Source: an uncultured Bacteroidales bacterium (GTDB lineage Bacteria > Bacteroidota > Bacteroidia > Bacteroidales > Bacteroidaceae). From it: a stretch of 39,947 bases of DNA. Under the pieces are notes generated by a model that saw only the letters and a program-made list of their open reading frames with translations, was not told the DNA's origin and searched no databases. Location: assembly GCA_902799985.1 (NCBI GenBank), contig CADCCR010000012.1, forward strand, positions 1 through 39,947, written 5' to 3'. Below, one piece after another: positions 1-7,069 of this stretch. Each line of letters begins with the position of its first letter. Position 1 is the stretch's first letter. The position numbers and the translations under genes were made by a program.

Positions 1-2
1 CG

Positions 3-143
3 CGGCCTGAACATATTGACAGGCTGGATGTGCATATAGTGATGAATGACATCCCCAACAGTCTCAGTATGGTCGCACTTCAACACGAAGTGCGTATCTT
101 CCTCCCTGCAATAATGGATGTATCGATCGGCGGGCAGACATAA
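3..143 (+). CDS. C-terminal end of an unrecognised protein (5' end outside window)
   Basis: An open frame runs from the first bases of the window to a TAA at 141-143, giving about 46 residues with mixed hydrophobic and charged composition and the end SIGGQT. The other two plus frames stop within the first 40 bases or so, which makes this frame the natural candidate for a gene entering from the left. I do not recognise the family. A minus-strand frame covers the same bases, so the call is weak. Confidence 0.35.
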   Translation, partial: RPEHIDRLDVHIVMNDIPNSLSMVALQHEVRIFLPAIMDVSIGGQT

Positions 144-517
144 CCGAGGTAATTCCCATCTCGCATCTGCTCAGCATAGGGCCGAGGAAGACGTTAAGTT
201 TTTCATTACCGTATTTAATCAGAATTTGTTTGAATACAATTAAATAGCTGTTATCGGTATGAAATGTCACGCTCATGATGCCATTTCGTGCACAAATATA
301 CGAAATTTTACGATAACTTCCATCATGCGAGGCATTTTTATTTGAACAAAAGGTATGTTTTATATGCGCAGAATGGTTTGACAGGCATCTGCGGGGCGGC
401 AGCAGGTACAGAGGAAGCTTTTTGTGCATTCAGACAATAGGCTGGGACAAAATGCGGCGACATGCGTAAAAACAGAAATAATTACGACTTCGAAGGACTA
501 ATTAGAATAAAATGTCG
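144..517. other. gene-poor interval before the nagZ-like gene
   Basis: About 370 bases without a convincing gene. On the minus strand a TAnnTTTG-like box (293-300) lies in front of a possible 70-codon frame (276 down to 64), but that frame overlaps the partial plus-strand gene, has no clear -33 box and encodes no family I recognise. No tandem repeats are seen here, unlike most other gaps in this window. Confidence 0.4.
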
Positions 518-525
518 TATATTTG
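518..525 (+). promoter_or_regulatory. Bacteroidetes-type -7 box of the nagZ-like gene
   Basis: TATATTTG matches the TAnnTTTG consensus and lies 51 bases before the chosen ATG at 577. No convincing TTTG or TTG box is visible about 20 bases upstream. Its position also argues against an upstream TTG start at 523, which would lie inside the promoter. Confidence 0.55.
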
Positions 526-576
526 CATCGTGTTTCGTTGAGACACAAGTCACGGATAAAATGTAAACTAACAGAT

Positions 577-1740
577 ATGAGAATGAGAAAAAGATTTCTA
601 TGGATGTTGACCGCCATCCTGACTTGCGGTCTTACGATAATCTCCTGCTCGAACGACGATGAGACAGGTCCGACGAAGGATGAAGTGGAAGCACAACTTT
701 CTAAGATGACGTTGCGTGAGAAAGTGGGGCAGATGTTCTTTGTCCGCATGGAAACGCTTGATACCACCATTCATTGGAACGCCTATTCTGACCTTATGGA
801 GAATCCTATCCTCGAGGTGAACAAAACGATGCGCGATGTGAACGAGAACTATCCCGTGGGCGGACTCATCCTTTATGCGTGGAATATCGATGACGAGACA
901 CAGCTCTCGAAGTTAATCTCTCAGATAAGGGCTTTGAACGGAAATCCCCTGCTCTGCATCGACGAGGAAGGCGGTCGCGTGGCCCGCATCGCCAACAATC
1001 CCAATTTCAACGTGAAGAAGTATGAGTCGATGGCGGCCATCGGTGCTACGGGCGACCCGAAGAATGCCTACGAATGCGGCAACACCATCGGCAGCTATTT
1101 GAAACGCTACGGTTTTGATATCGACTTTGCGCCAGTTGCCGATGTGAATACCAATCCGGAGAACATTATTATTGGTCCTCGCGCCTTCAGCGATAAGCCT
1201 GAGGTGGCTGCTACAATGGTGACCAACTATCTGCAAGGCCTGAAGGATGCTGGCGTCACAGGTTGCATCAAGCACTTCCCCGGCCATGGTGACACGAAAG
1301 CCGATACACACTACGGTTACGCATCGACACAGAAGACGTGGTCCGAGATGATGGATTGTGAGATGGTGACCTTCAAGGCTGGCATTAAATGGGGCTGCCA
1401 GTTGATTATGACGGCTCATATCGGTGCACCGAAAGTCACGGGTTCAGACATTCCCAGCACGATGTCTCCCGTTATCCTGCAAGACAAGCTGCGTGGCGAG
1501 CTGGGCTACCAGAACATCATCATCACCGACGGCATGGAGATGGGAGCCATCACTCAGCAGTACTCCAGCGCTGAGGCTGCCGTGAGCAGCATCCAGGCGG
1601 GTGTTGACATTGTGCTGGGTCCGAAGAATCTTGTCGAGGCCTTCGATGCCGTCATCGATGCCGTCAACAAAGGCACCATCAGCGAAGAACGTATCAACCA
1701 GAGCGTCCGCCGAATACTGAAGTTGAAACAAGTAAGATAA
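577..1740 (+). CDS. NagZ-like GH3 beta-N-acetylhexosaminidase lipoprotein
   Basis: A 387-residue glycoside hydrolase family 3 protein of the NagZ type, which removes N-acetylglucosamine from peptidoglycan fragments. The family signature KHFPGHGDT begins at residue 232 and continues to D243-T-H245, the His/Asp pair used as acid/base in NagZ enzymes. The nucleophile is predicted to be D318 in ITDGMEM. The N-terminus is a signal peptide with a lipobox ending at C24 (TIISC), so the enzyme should be membrane anchored outside the cytoplasm, unlike cytosolic NagZ of Enterobacteria. ATG 577 is chosen because the frame upstream of it overlaps the promoter. It faces the DUF1343 gene (2347-3594); in Bacillus subtilis a NagZ and the DUF1343 enzyme NamZ act together on wall sugars, so joint use is a reasonable inference. 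Confidence 0.88.
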   Translation: MRMRKRFLWMLTAILTCGLTIISCSNDDETGPTKDEVEAQLSKMTLREKVGQMFFVRMETLDTTIHWNAYSDLMENPILEVNKTMRDVNENYPVGGLILYAWNIDDETQLSKLISQIRALNGNPLLCIDEEGGRVARIANNPNFNVKKYESMAAIGATGDPKNAYECGNTIGSYLKRYGFDIDFAPVADVNTNPENIIIGPRAFSDKPEVAATMVTNYLQGLKDAGVTGCIKHFPGHGDTKADTHYGYASTQKTWSEMMDCEMVTFKAGIKWGCQLIMTAHIGAPKVTGSDIPSTMSPVILQDKLRGELGYQNIIITDGMEMGAITQQYSSAEAAVSSIQAGVDIVLGPKNLVEAFDAVIDAVNKGTISEERINQSVRRILKLKQVR

Positions 1741-1840
1741 GGCTTTCAATCCTGTTGCTCTTGCTGGATAATGTTGTCGACCGTCATGGGAAAGCACATG
1801 TCCCCGACATCGGCGAACTGGCATTCACGGCATCGAGCCC

Positions 1841-1950
1841 CGTGCTTATTCCGGAAGCGCCCCGTGCTTATCCCGGAAGCGCCTTGCGCTTATCTCCGAA
1901 GCGCCCTGCGCTTATTCCCGAATCGCCTCGTGCTTATCTCAGAAGCGCAA
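1841..1950. repeat. 22-bp tandem array, family A, five units
   Basis: Five consecutive 22-bp units start at 1841, 1863, 1885, 1907 and 1929. They are the reverse complement of the units at 23657-23788. The core is CGTGCTTATTCCGGAAGCGC with changes in the middle (TTCCGG, TCCCGG, TCTCCG, TTCCCG, TCTCAG). GTGCTT or GCGCTT at one end and AAGCGC at the other form an inverted repeat around a 7-base centre. The units have no stop in several frames, so long but meaningless ORFs cross them. Confidence 0.9.
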
Positions 1951-1952
1951 AA

Positions 1953-2101
1953 TACTCTTCACTCATCATGTTTGGCCTTAACAGTCAGTAAATCAGCTGA
2001 TAATACCCTGACGAGTGCCTGATGACCTCGTCAGGCACTCGTCAGGGTATAAACCAATGAAAAACAGCGTATTCCGCCCAAAACATGATGAGTGAAGAGT
2101 A
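1953..2101. repeat. nested perfect inverted repeats (large hairpin)
   Basis: Outer arms 1953-1973 and 2081-2101 are perfect 21-bp inverted copies (TACTCTTCACTCATCATGTTT). Inner arms 2003-2022 and 2031-2050 are perfect 20-bp inverted copies (ATACCCTGACGAGTGCCTGA) around an 8-base loop. It lies between the convergent nagZ-like and DUF1343 genes and could end transcription, but no T-tract follows the inner stem. It could also be a small non-autonomous mobile element. Confidence 0.85.
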
Positions 2102-2207
2102 AAAATGCTTCGCTGGTAACTTTAACTCGTGTTATTTCACACAGAAAGTTGTTTTTTTACATCTAAAAGCACGAAAAATACGAAGGGCTACGCCCATATA
2201 TTTTTAT

Positions 2208-2346
2208 ATTGCTGTCCGGTAAACTTATTTCATCATCTCCTGAACCCTCCTACCATCGGCATTTAGAACAAATTGTGATTGGCAGGCGGTTCTTCGGCTA
2301 AAGCCTCAGGCGCAGGCGGAGCAGGCCGAATTTACCGGACAGCAAT
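2208..2346. repeat. 139-bp segment with 16-bp terminal inverted repeats (MITE-like)
   Basis: ATTGCTGTCCGGTAAA at 2208-2223 is repeated exactly in inverted orientation at 2331-2346. The right arm ends directly at the stop codon of the DUF1343 gene (2347-2349). The interior codes for nothing recognisable. A diverged copy of the arm, ATTGCTGTCTGGT, occurs at 30410-30422. No clear target-site duplication was identified, so transposition is an inference. Confidence 0.65.
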
Positions 2347-3594
2347 TTATTCATATAGCAGGTACTTCTCTCTCTTCTGCTTGAACTCTTCCACCTCGTC
2401 CTTCCAGCGGGCCCGGATTTCTGCTTCGCTGCGGCCTTCTGCTATCATTTCGCGGACGTAGGTCTGGCCCAGCAGCTTGTCGAAGAAGGAAGTGAAGAAC
2501 CCGTCCGCCTTCCCTTCAGCCTTTAGGCACCGATAGGCATCGATGACGTAGGCCAGGCTCATCTGCCCGCGCCATATCGAATCGTAGGGAAGGGTCGAGA
2601 GGTCCTGGCCGTAGCACTTCTCCCCGAGCAGTACGGGACGCGTGGCTCCCGGCATGCTCTGCGGGGTGAAGGTGTAGCTGTGGCATGCTTTCATCGAGGG
2701 GTGTCCGTACTGCTGAAAGGGCTTGTCCGTGCCGCGACCCATGCTGACGACTGTCCCCTCGAACGGGCAGAGCGAGGGGTAGAGGTAGATGGCCTGCATG
2801 TTGGGCAGGTTGGGCGATGGCGCTACAGGCAGGGTGTAGTGGGTCTGGTGGGTGTAGTTCAGACAAGGGATGACGGTCAGCTTGCACGTGTTGCCTTCGT
2901 TCAGCCACTTCTCGCCAACAGCCATGCGTGCCAGTTCGCCCAGCGTCATGCCGTGAACGACGGGGATGGGCAGGTATCCCACTCCGCTACGCAGCGACAT
3001 GTCCAGAATCGGTCCGTCCACATAGTGCCCGTTGGGGTTCGGACGGTCCAGGATGATGACCTCCCGTCCGTATTTCGCACAGGCATCCATCAGGTGGCAC
3101 ATGGTCACGTAGTATGTGTAATAGCGCAGACCAACGTCCTGAATGTCAACCAGCAGCACGTCGAACAGACGCATGGCTTCCTCGCCGAGGTGCTTCTTAC
3201 GGTTCTGCCCGTAGAGCGAAAGGATGGGGATGCCCGTCCGCTCGTCCACTTCGTCTGCCACTACGGCTCCTGCATCGGCACGGCCTCGGAAGCCATGTTC
3301 GGGCGAGAAGACGGCTGTCACCTTTGCGCCCTTCTCCACGAGCAGGTCCAGCACATGCCGGTGGTCTTCCCCTACAAGGCCCGTTTGGTTGCTGAACAAC
3401 GCCACACGCTTTCCCTCGATAAGCGGCAGATAGAGCTCTGTCCGCTCGTCGCCCGTCACCACGCGCTCAGTCGTTTCAGCCTCGTCCCTCGGAGCCTGCC
3501 GATAGTCCTGACTGCCCTGTCCATCGCAGCCACGAGGGTAGCTATATGCCGGCAGGAGCGCTAATAGGAGTGCTATTATTCTTGTTCTCATCAC
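2347..3594 (-). CDS. DUF1343 / NamZ-type exo-beta-N-acetylmuramidase (GH171)
   Basis: A 415-residue DUF1343 protein with an N-terminal hydrophobic export signal. Conserved blocks of the family are visible in order: FSNQTG, FSPEHGFRG, DIQDVGLRYYTY, DRPNPNG, VHGMTLGELA, PSPNLPN and SMGRGTDKPF. The characterised member is B. subtilis NamZ, which removes MurNAc from the non-reducing ends of peptidoglycan chains; the Glu of SPEHG is a likely catalytic residue. It lies 13 bases downstream of the Gfo/Idh gene on the same strand and is probably co-transcribed with it. It converges on the NagZ-like GH3 lipoprotein, matching the NagZ/NamZ pairing known elsewhere. Function on peptidoglycan is inferred from the family. 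Confidence 0.85.
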   Translation of the reverse strand: MMRTRIIALLLALLPAYSYPRGCDGQGSQDYRQAPRDEAETTERVVTGDERTELYLPLIEGKRVALFSNQTGLVGEDHRHVLDLLVEKGAKVTAVFSPEHGFRGRADAGAVVADEVDERTGIPILSLYGQNRKKHLGEEAMRLFDVLLVDIQDVGLRYYTYYVTMCHLMDACAKYGREVIILDRPNPNGHYVDGPILDMSLRSGVGYLPIPVVHGMTLGELARMAVGEKWLNEGNTCKLTVIPCLNYTHQTHYTLPVAPSPNLPNMQAIYLYPSLCPFEGTVVSMGRGTDKPFQQYGHPSMKACHSYTFTPQSMPGATRPVLLGEKCYGQDLSTLPYDSIWRGQMSLAYVIDAYRCLKAEGKADGFFTSFFDKLLGQTYVREMIAEGRSEAEIRARWKDEVEEFKQKREKYLLYE

Positions 3595-3607
3595 TTGTTG
3601 TCTTGGC

Positions 3608-4693
3608 TTAAAGCTTCACGGCCCGTCCTGTCTTGGCACTTCGGATGGCAGCCTCGAGGATTTGCACGACGAGGACATTGTTCTCCAGGGCTGAGAGGTC
3701 CGATGGCTGTTCCTCTATCTCGCCGCGGACGAGGGCTTTCAGGTAGCGATAGGAGTCGTCATAAGGCGGCTGGAGCTTCGGCGCGCAGAACTCGCGGCCT
3801 TGCTTGCCATCGACGAGGAGCTGCATGCGGTTCCCGTTCCGTTGGTAGGCATAGCCTCGCGAACCATAGACGTACATGTCCTTGCGACCTGTTGGCCAGC
3901 ACCACGAACCCATCACCTGAACCGTACAGCCGTCGTACTCAAGAAGTATCGTGGCATCGTCGTCAACCAAAGGATAGACCTCGGGCTTGTTGTGCTGCAG
4001 GACGGCATAGACGCTCTTGGGCTTCTCTCCGTTGAGCAGCCAAGTGGCGAGGTTGACGCCGTAGCAGCCGAAGTCGATGACAGCCCCGCCGCCGTTCTCC
4101 TTCGGGTCGGTGAGCCAGGAGAGGAACATCTGGTCGCAACCAATCTCCTTCGGACCTTCGTGCCCGTCGTAGACATCGATGCGATGGACTTTGCCGAACT
4201 GCCCACGCTCCACAAGATTCTTGACGTGATGGTTCGCAGCGTACCAAGTCGTCTCGTAGTTCGTCATAATCTTTATGCCGTACTTTCGGGCAAGCTGCTC
4301 CATGCGCAAGGCCTGCTTGTAGGTCGTGGCGAGCGGCTTCTCCACCATGACATGGATGCCTCGCGGAGCACAAGCCTCCACGGTGGCGGCATGATGCAGG
4401 ATGCTGCCGTAATCGACCACCACCTCGGGCTTCTCCTTGTCGAGCATCTCGGCAAGCGAGGCATAGAACTTCTCCTTGGGCAGACGGCCGACAAGGTTGT
4501 TGTGGGCGCGGAAATCGTCGTTCTCCTCCGCCACGCCCACAATGACGAAGTCGCCACGATGCATGGCGTTGATGAGGTTCCAGAGGTGTCCGTGTGCCAC
4601 GCCCGACACGCCGATGCGCAGCGGACCCTCAGCCTTCTGAGCCATCGCGCAAACAGAAAGCATCAAGCTCAGCAATAAAACAAGTTTCTTCAT
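3608..4693 (-). CDS. exported Gfo/Idh/MocA family oxidoreductase
   Basis: A 361-residue NAD(P)-dependent sugar oxidoreductase of the Gfo/Idh/MocA family. After a Sec-type signal peptide (likely cut after CAMA) comes the Rossmann start LRIGVSGVAHGH, followed at about residues 117-120 by the family motif EKPL, whose Lys is catalytic in this family. The C-terminal alpha/beta domain includes DGHEGPKE and GGGAVIDFGCYG. The substrate cannot be read from the sequence. It sits between the TonB receptor (upstream, 101-bp gap filled with 8-bp repeats) and the NamZ-type gene (13-bp gap), suggesting a role in processing an imported or wall-derived sugar. Confidence 0.85.
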   Translation of the reverse strand: MKKLVLLLSLMLSVCAMAQKAEGPLRIGVSGVAHGHLWNLINAMHRGDFVIVGVAEENDDFRAHNNLVGRLPKEKFYASLAEMLDKEKPEVVVDYGSILHHAATVEACAPRGIHVMVEKPLATTYKQALRMEQLARKYGIKIMTNYETTWYAANHHVKNLVERGQFGKVHRIDVYDGHEGPKEIGCDQMFLSWLTDPKENGGGAVIDFGCYGVNLATWLLNGEKPKSVYAVLQHNKPEVYPLVDDDATILLEYDGCTVQVMGSWCWPTGRKDMYVYGSRGYAYQRNGNRMQLLVDGKQGREFCAPKLQPPYDDSYRYLKALVRGEIEEQPSDLSALENNVLVVQILEAAIRSAKTGRAVKL

Positions 4694-4705
4694 AAGGGTT
4701 TATTA

Positions 4706-4797
4706 GTTATTTCGTTATTTCGTTATTTCGTTATGACGTTATTTCGAAAAAAAATCATTAAATCGTAAATCCTTAAATTCTTAAATCCTTAAATTCA
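4706..4797. repeat. two 8-bp microsatellites between TonB receptor and Gfo/Idh genes
   Basis: Five units of GTTATTTC (4706-4745, one as GTTATGAC) are followed by a second 8-bp series of the form TAAATCCT/TAAATTCT reaching 4797. The last unit contains the complement of the TonB receptor stop codon (4795-4797), so the repeat begins at the end of that gene. Confidence 0.8.
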
Positions 4798-6963
4798 AAA
4801 GTCTTTTCCCACGAACTCTGCTTCCTTGCATATTGCGCCTTCCTTTGCCTTCGACGAAGGCTGGCGGAAATGATAGGAGACGCTGAAGACGATGTTTGGG
4901 TAAGTGGGGCGAACCCAGGTCTCGCTGCTCAGGAGCGAAGATGTGCGGAGGCTGTGGTAGCGGGCCGTATGGAAGATGTCGTGGGCCACGAGTCCCAGTT
5001 GCAGTTTGCCTTGGAGCAACGACTGGCGAACCGCAAGGTCGAAGTAGACGTAGGCCTTTTCCCAACCTTGCGTGAGGTGGTGTCCGCTCACGAAATGTCC
5101 GTCGAACTGCAAGGCCGTGTTCTTTGCCACACGGAAGTTGTTGATGCACCCCAACGTGCCAGTCGTGTTGTGTGTGCTGGTGCAACCTTCGTATGTGGCT
5201 CGGAAGTTGTGGAGCGACAGGTCGCCGTTTGCTGTGAGCTGCCACCATTTCGTGGGCTTCGTCGTGACTTGCACCTCCAGCCCTTTGCGCCAACCGTTGC
5301 CGGCGTTGATGATGCTGTCGAGCGTCACGCCTGCATCATAGGCACGACGGACATAATCGACCACGCCTGTTCGACGCCTTGCATAGATGGTTGCCACGAG
5401 CTGTGTCTTGCCAATCATCTTGCGCCACGAGAGTTCCATCGAATGTATGTACTCCGACTCAAGGTCAGGGTTGCCGATGATGCGCGTGTGATAGTCCTCG
5501 TAGGTGATGTAGGGCTCGAGCTTCCAGATGCCCGGGCGGTTCGTCCGACGCGAATAGCCAAGCGTAAAGGTGCCTGCCTTGTCGGTCGTGTAGGAAAGGT
5601 GAGCCGAGGGATAAAGCTCGGTGTAACGGCGATGGCGGCTGGTGATGGTGGGCAGGTCCATGTCGTCCTTGACGTGGTCAATGCGCAGCCCTGCGTCAAA
5701 CATGAATGGCCCGAAGCGGTCGTTCACCTGAGCATAGCCGCTGTGCGTCTGCCTGCGGTAATAGAAGGGCGCATAGAGGTCGTCCTGCCAGATGAAGGCC
5801 TGCTGCGGAAGGTCCCAGTAGCAGATGCGGTAGTCGCCATGTTCGCTGTACGTCGTGTACTGATAGCCAAGTTCAAGGGTGCCGGTCTGTCGGTAATGTA
5901 ACTTGTAGGAGAAGGCTCCGTCGCAGTCCCAATGATGCTCTGTCTCATAGCCTCGCGTACCCTCCTGTCGTGCCCCGTTCAGGTCGAACATGTTGCTCTC
6001 CGTGTATTCCTCCGAGAAGCGGTCGTAGCGGAAGCGATTAGAGACATTAATCTCGTCGCCCCGTTCGTTGAGTTTCCAAGTGTAGTCGATGGCTGTTTGA
6101 AAGAGGTATTTCGTCAACTTGTAGCGGTCGTGGCTGTCGAGCAGGTCAGGAGATTGGTTCGTCAGATAGGTCATGTCACCGCCTCTCGGGTTGATAGTTC
6201 TGCCGCCTTGCAAGTCAATATTGAAGCGATGCCAGCCGTTGTTGAATTCATATCCACCCTGTCCGATGAAGGTTCGGAAGTCGCGGAAGCGAGTGCCGTC
6301 GGCATAGGAAGTGACCCTTCCGTTCCCCCCTCCTTGGGAGGGGTTGGGGGAGGCTGTCTGTTTCTCCTGTTCGAACTGGCTCTTGTTGTGGATGTCGGAG
6401 CCTTGACCGCCTATATATATATTATGGTGTCCTGTGCGATAGTTGATTTTCGTGTCGAGCGAGAGGGTGCGCCAAGTCGAGACTGTGCCGTTTACGGCGA
6501 TGTCCCAGCCGTCCGTCTCGCTTCGCTTGGTAACGATGTTGATGATGCCGACATCGCCGTCCGTCTTGTACTTGGCAGAAGGCGTGGTCAGAATCTCAAT
6601 GTCCTTGATGCTGGCAGCACCAATCATCTGCAGCGCCTCGGTTCCCGAGAGGGGCGATGGCTTGCCGTCCACATAGACGAGAAACTCCTGGCTGCCGCGA
6701 AAGGAGAGGCTCCCGTCGGCATCCACTGTGACACCCGGCACTGCTCGAAGCACGTCAAGCGCCGTTCCGCCTTGGGCCGTAAGCACCTGCCCGGCATCAA
6801 TGCGCTGGCGGTCCAGGCGGTAGCTGATGCGGCTGCGCTGTCCGTTGATGCTCACCTCGCGCATTATCGTAGTGTCGGAGGCTGCAGTCTGACCTTGTGC
6901 AGGCAGGCTTGCAAGCATCAAACCGACCAAATAGAGAATCATTCTTTGCTGTAAACGTGACAT
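4795..6963 (-). CDS. TonB-dependent outer-membrane receptor (plug plus OMP_b-brl_2 barrel)
   Basis: A 722-residue outer-membrane receptor. A signal peptide (cleavage near PAQGQ) is followed by a plug domain, with LDVLRAVPGVTVDADGSLSF at about 70-90 and VYVDGKPSPLSG just after, then a long beta-barrel of alternating aromatic and polar segments ending in YHFRQP. There is no N-terminal carboxypeptidase-like domain and no SusD partner nearby, so it resembles the OMP_b-brl_2 receptors rather than a classic SusC. ATG 6963 is preferred to a TTG three codons earlier. A GC-rich palindromic element is embedded in frame at about residues 203-213 (SPNPSQGGGNG). The ligand is unknown. The promoter lies in the 106-bp divergent gap shared with the GH3 gene. 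Confidence 0.9.
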   Translation of the reverse strand: MSRLQQRMILYLVGLMLASLPAQGQTAASDTTIMREVSINGQRSRISYRLDRQRIDAGQVLTAQGGTALDVLRAVPGVTVDADGSLSFRGSQEFLVYVDGKPSPLSGTEALQMIGAASIKDIEILTTPSAKYKTDGDVGIINIVTKRSETDGWDIAVNGTVSTWRTLSLDTKINYRTGHHNIYIGGQGSDIHNKSQFEQEKQTASPNPSQGGGNGRVTSYADGTRFRDFRTFIGQGGYEFNNGWHRFNIDLQGGRTINPRGGDMTYLTNQSPDLLDSHDRYKLTKYLFQTAIDYTWKLNERGDEINVSNRFRYDRFSEEYTESNMFDLNGARQEGTRGYETEHHWDCDGAFSYKLHYRQTGTLELGYQYTTYSEHGDYRICYWDLPQQAFIWQDDLYAPFYYRRQTHSGYAQVNDRFGPFMFDAGLRIDHVKDDMDLPTITSRHRRYTELYPSAHLSYTTDKAGTFTLGYSRRTNRPGIWKLEPYITYEDYHTRIIGNPDLESEYIHSMELSWRKMIGKTQLVATIYARRRTGVVDYVRRAYDAGVTLDSIINAGNGWRKGLEVQVTTKPTKWWQLTANGDLSLHNFRATYEGCTSTHNTTGTLGCINNFRVAKNTALQFDGHFVSGHHLTQGWEKAYVYFDLAVRQSLLQGKLQLGLVAHDIFHTARYHSLRTSSLLSSETWVRPTYPNIVFSVSYHFRQPSSKAKEGAICKEAEFVGKDF
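6325..6353. repeat. GC-rich palindromic element inside the TonB receptor gene
   Basis: CCCCCCTCCTTGGGAGGGG and the following TTGGGGGAGG form a GC-rich inverted repeat read in frame as SPNPSQGGGNG on the minus strand. It resembles one arm of the elements at 36171-36247, 39312-39388 and 39678-39782. It sits in a barrel segment, where an added loop would be tolerated. Confidence 0.65.
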
Positions 6964-6991
6964 AAGGAACAACTTTTTACCTAAGTGCTTG

Positions 6992-6999
6992 CAAAGTTA
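6992..6999 (-). promoter_or_regulatory. -7 box of the TonB receptor promoter
   Basis: On the minus strand TAACTTTG matches TAnnTTTG and lies 28 bases before the ATG at 6963. The -33 region has only a weak match. It is divergent from the GH3 promoter at 7043-7050. Confidence 0.6.
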
Positions 7000-7042
7000 C
7001 ACTTTTCTTGAAGAAAACGAAAGAGAATTGAGAAAGATTCGC

Positions 7043-7050
7043 TATCTTTG
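7043..7050 (+). promoter_or_regulatory. -7 box of the exported GH3 gene promoter
   Basis: TATCTTTG matches TAnnTTTG 19 bases before the ATG at 7070, which implies a very short leader. This supports ATG 7070 over any upstream start, because the longer frame would begin upstream of the promoter. Confidence 0.6.
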
Positions 7051-7069
7051 CAGGAAAAACATTCCCTGT

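Noticed and set aside
64..276. 70-codon minus-strand frame after a TAnnTTTG-like box
   Set aside because: No -33 box, no recognisable domain, and it overlaps the likely end of a plus-strand gene.
523..576. TTG start for the NagZ-like gene
   Set aside because: It lies inside the -7 box and would put 18 hydrophilic residues before a clear lipoprotein signal.
913..1419. Minus-strand frame inside the NagZ-like gene and similar long antisense frames elsewhere
   Set aside because: They are shadows of GC-rich coding genes with intact catalytic motifs on the other strand.
1755..2022. Two short plus-strand frames over the first family-A array
   Set aside because: Their sequences are repeat translations (PEAPRAY, RSALRL type) without any other support.
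1953..2101. Invertible phase-variation promoter
   Set aside because: The inner loop is only eight bases, no promoter lies between the arms and no recombinase gene is near.
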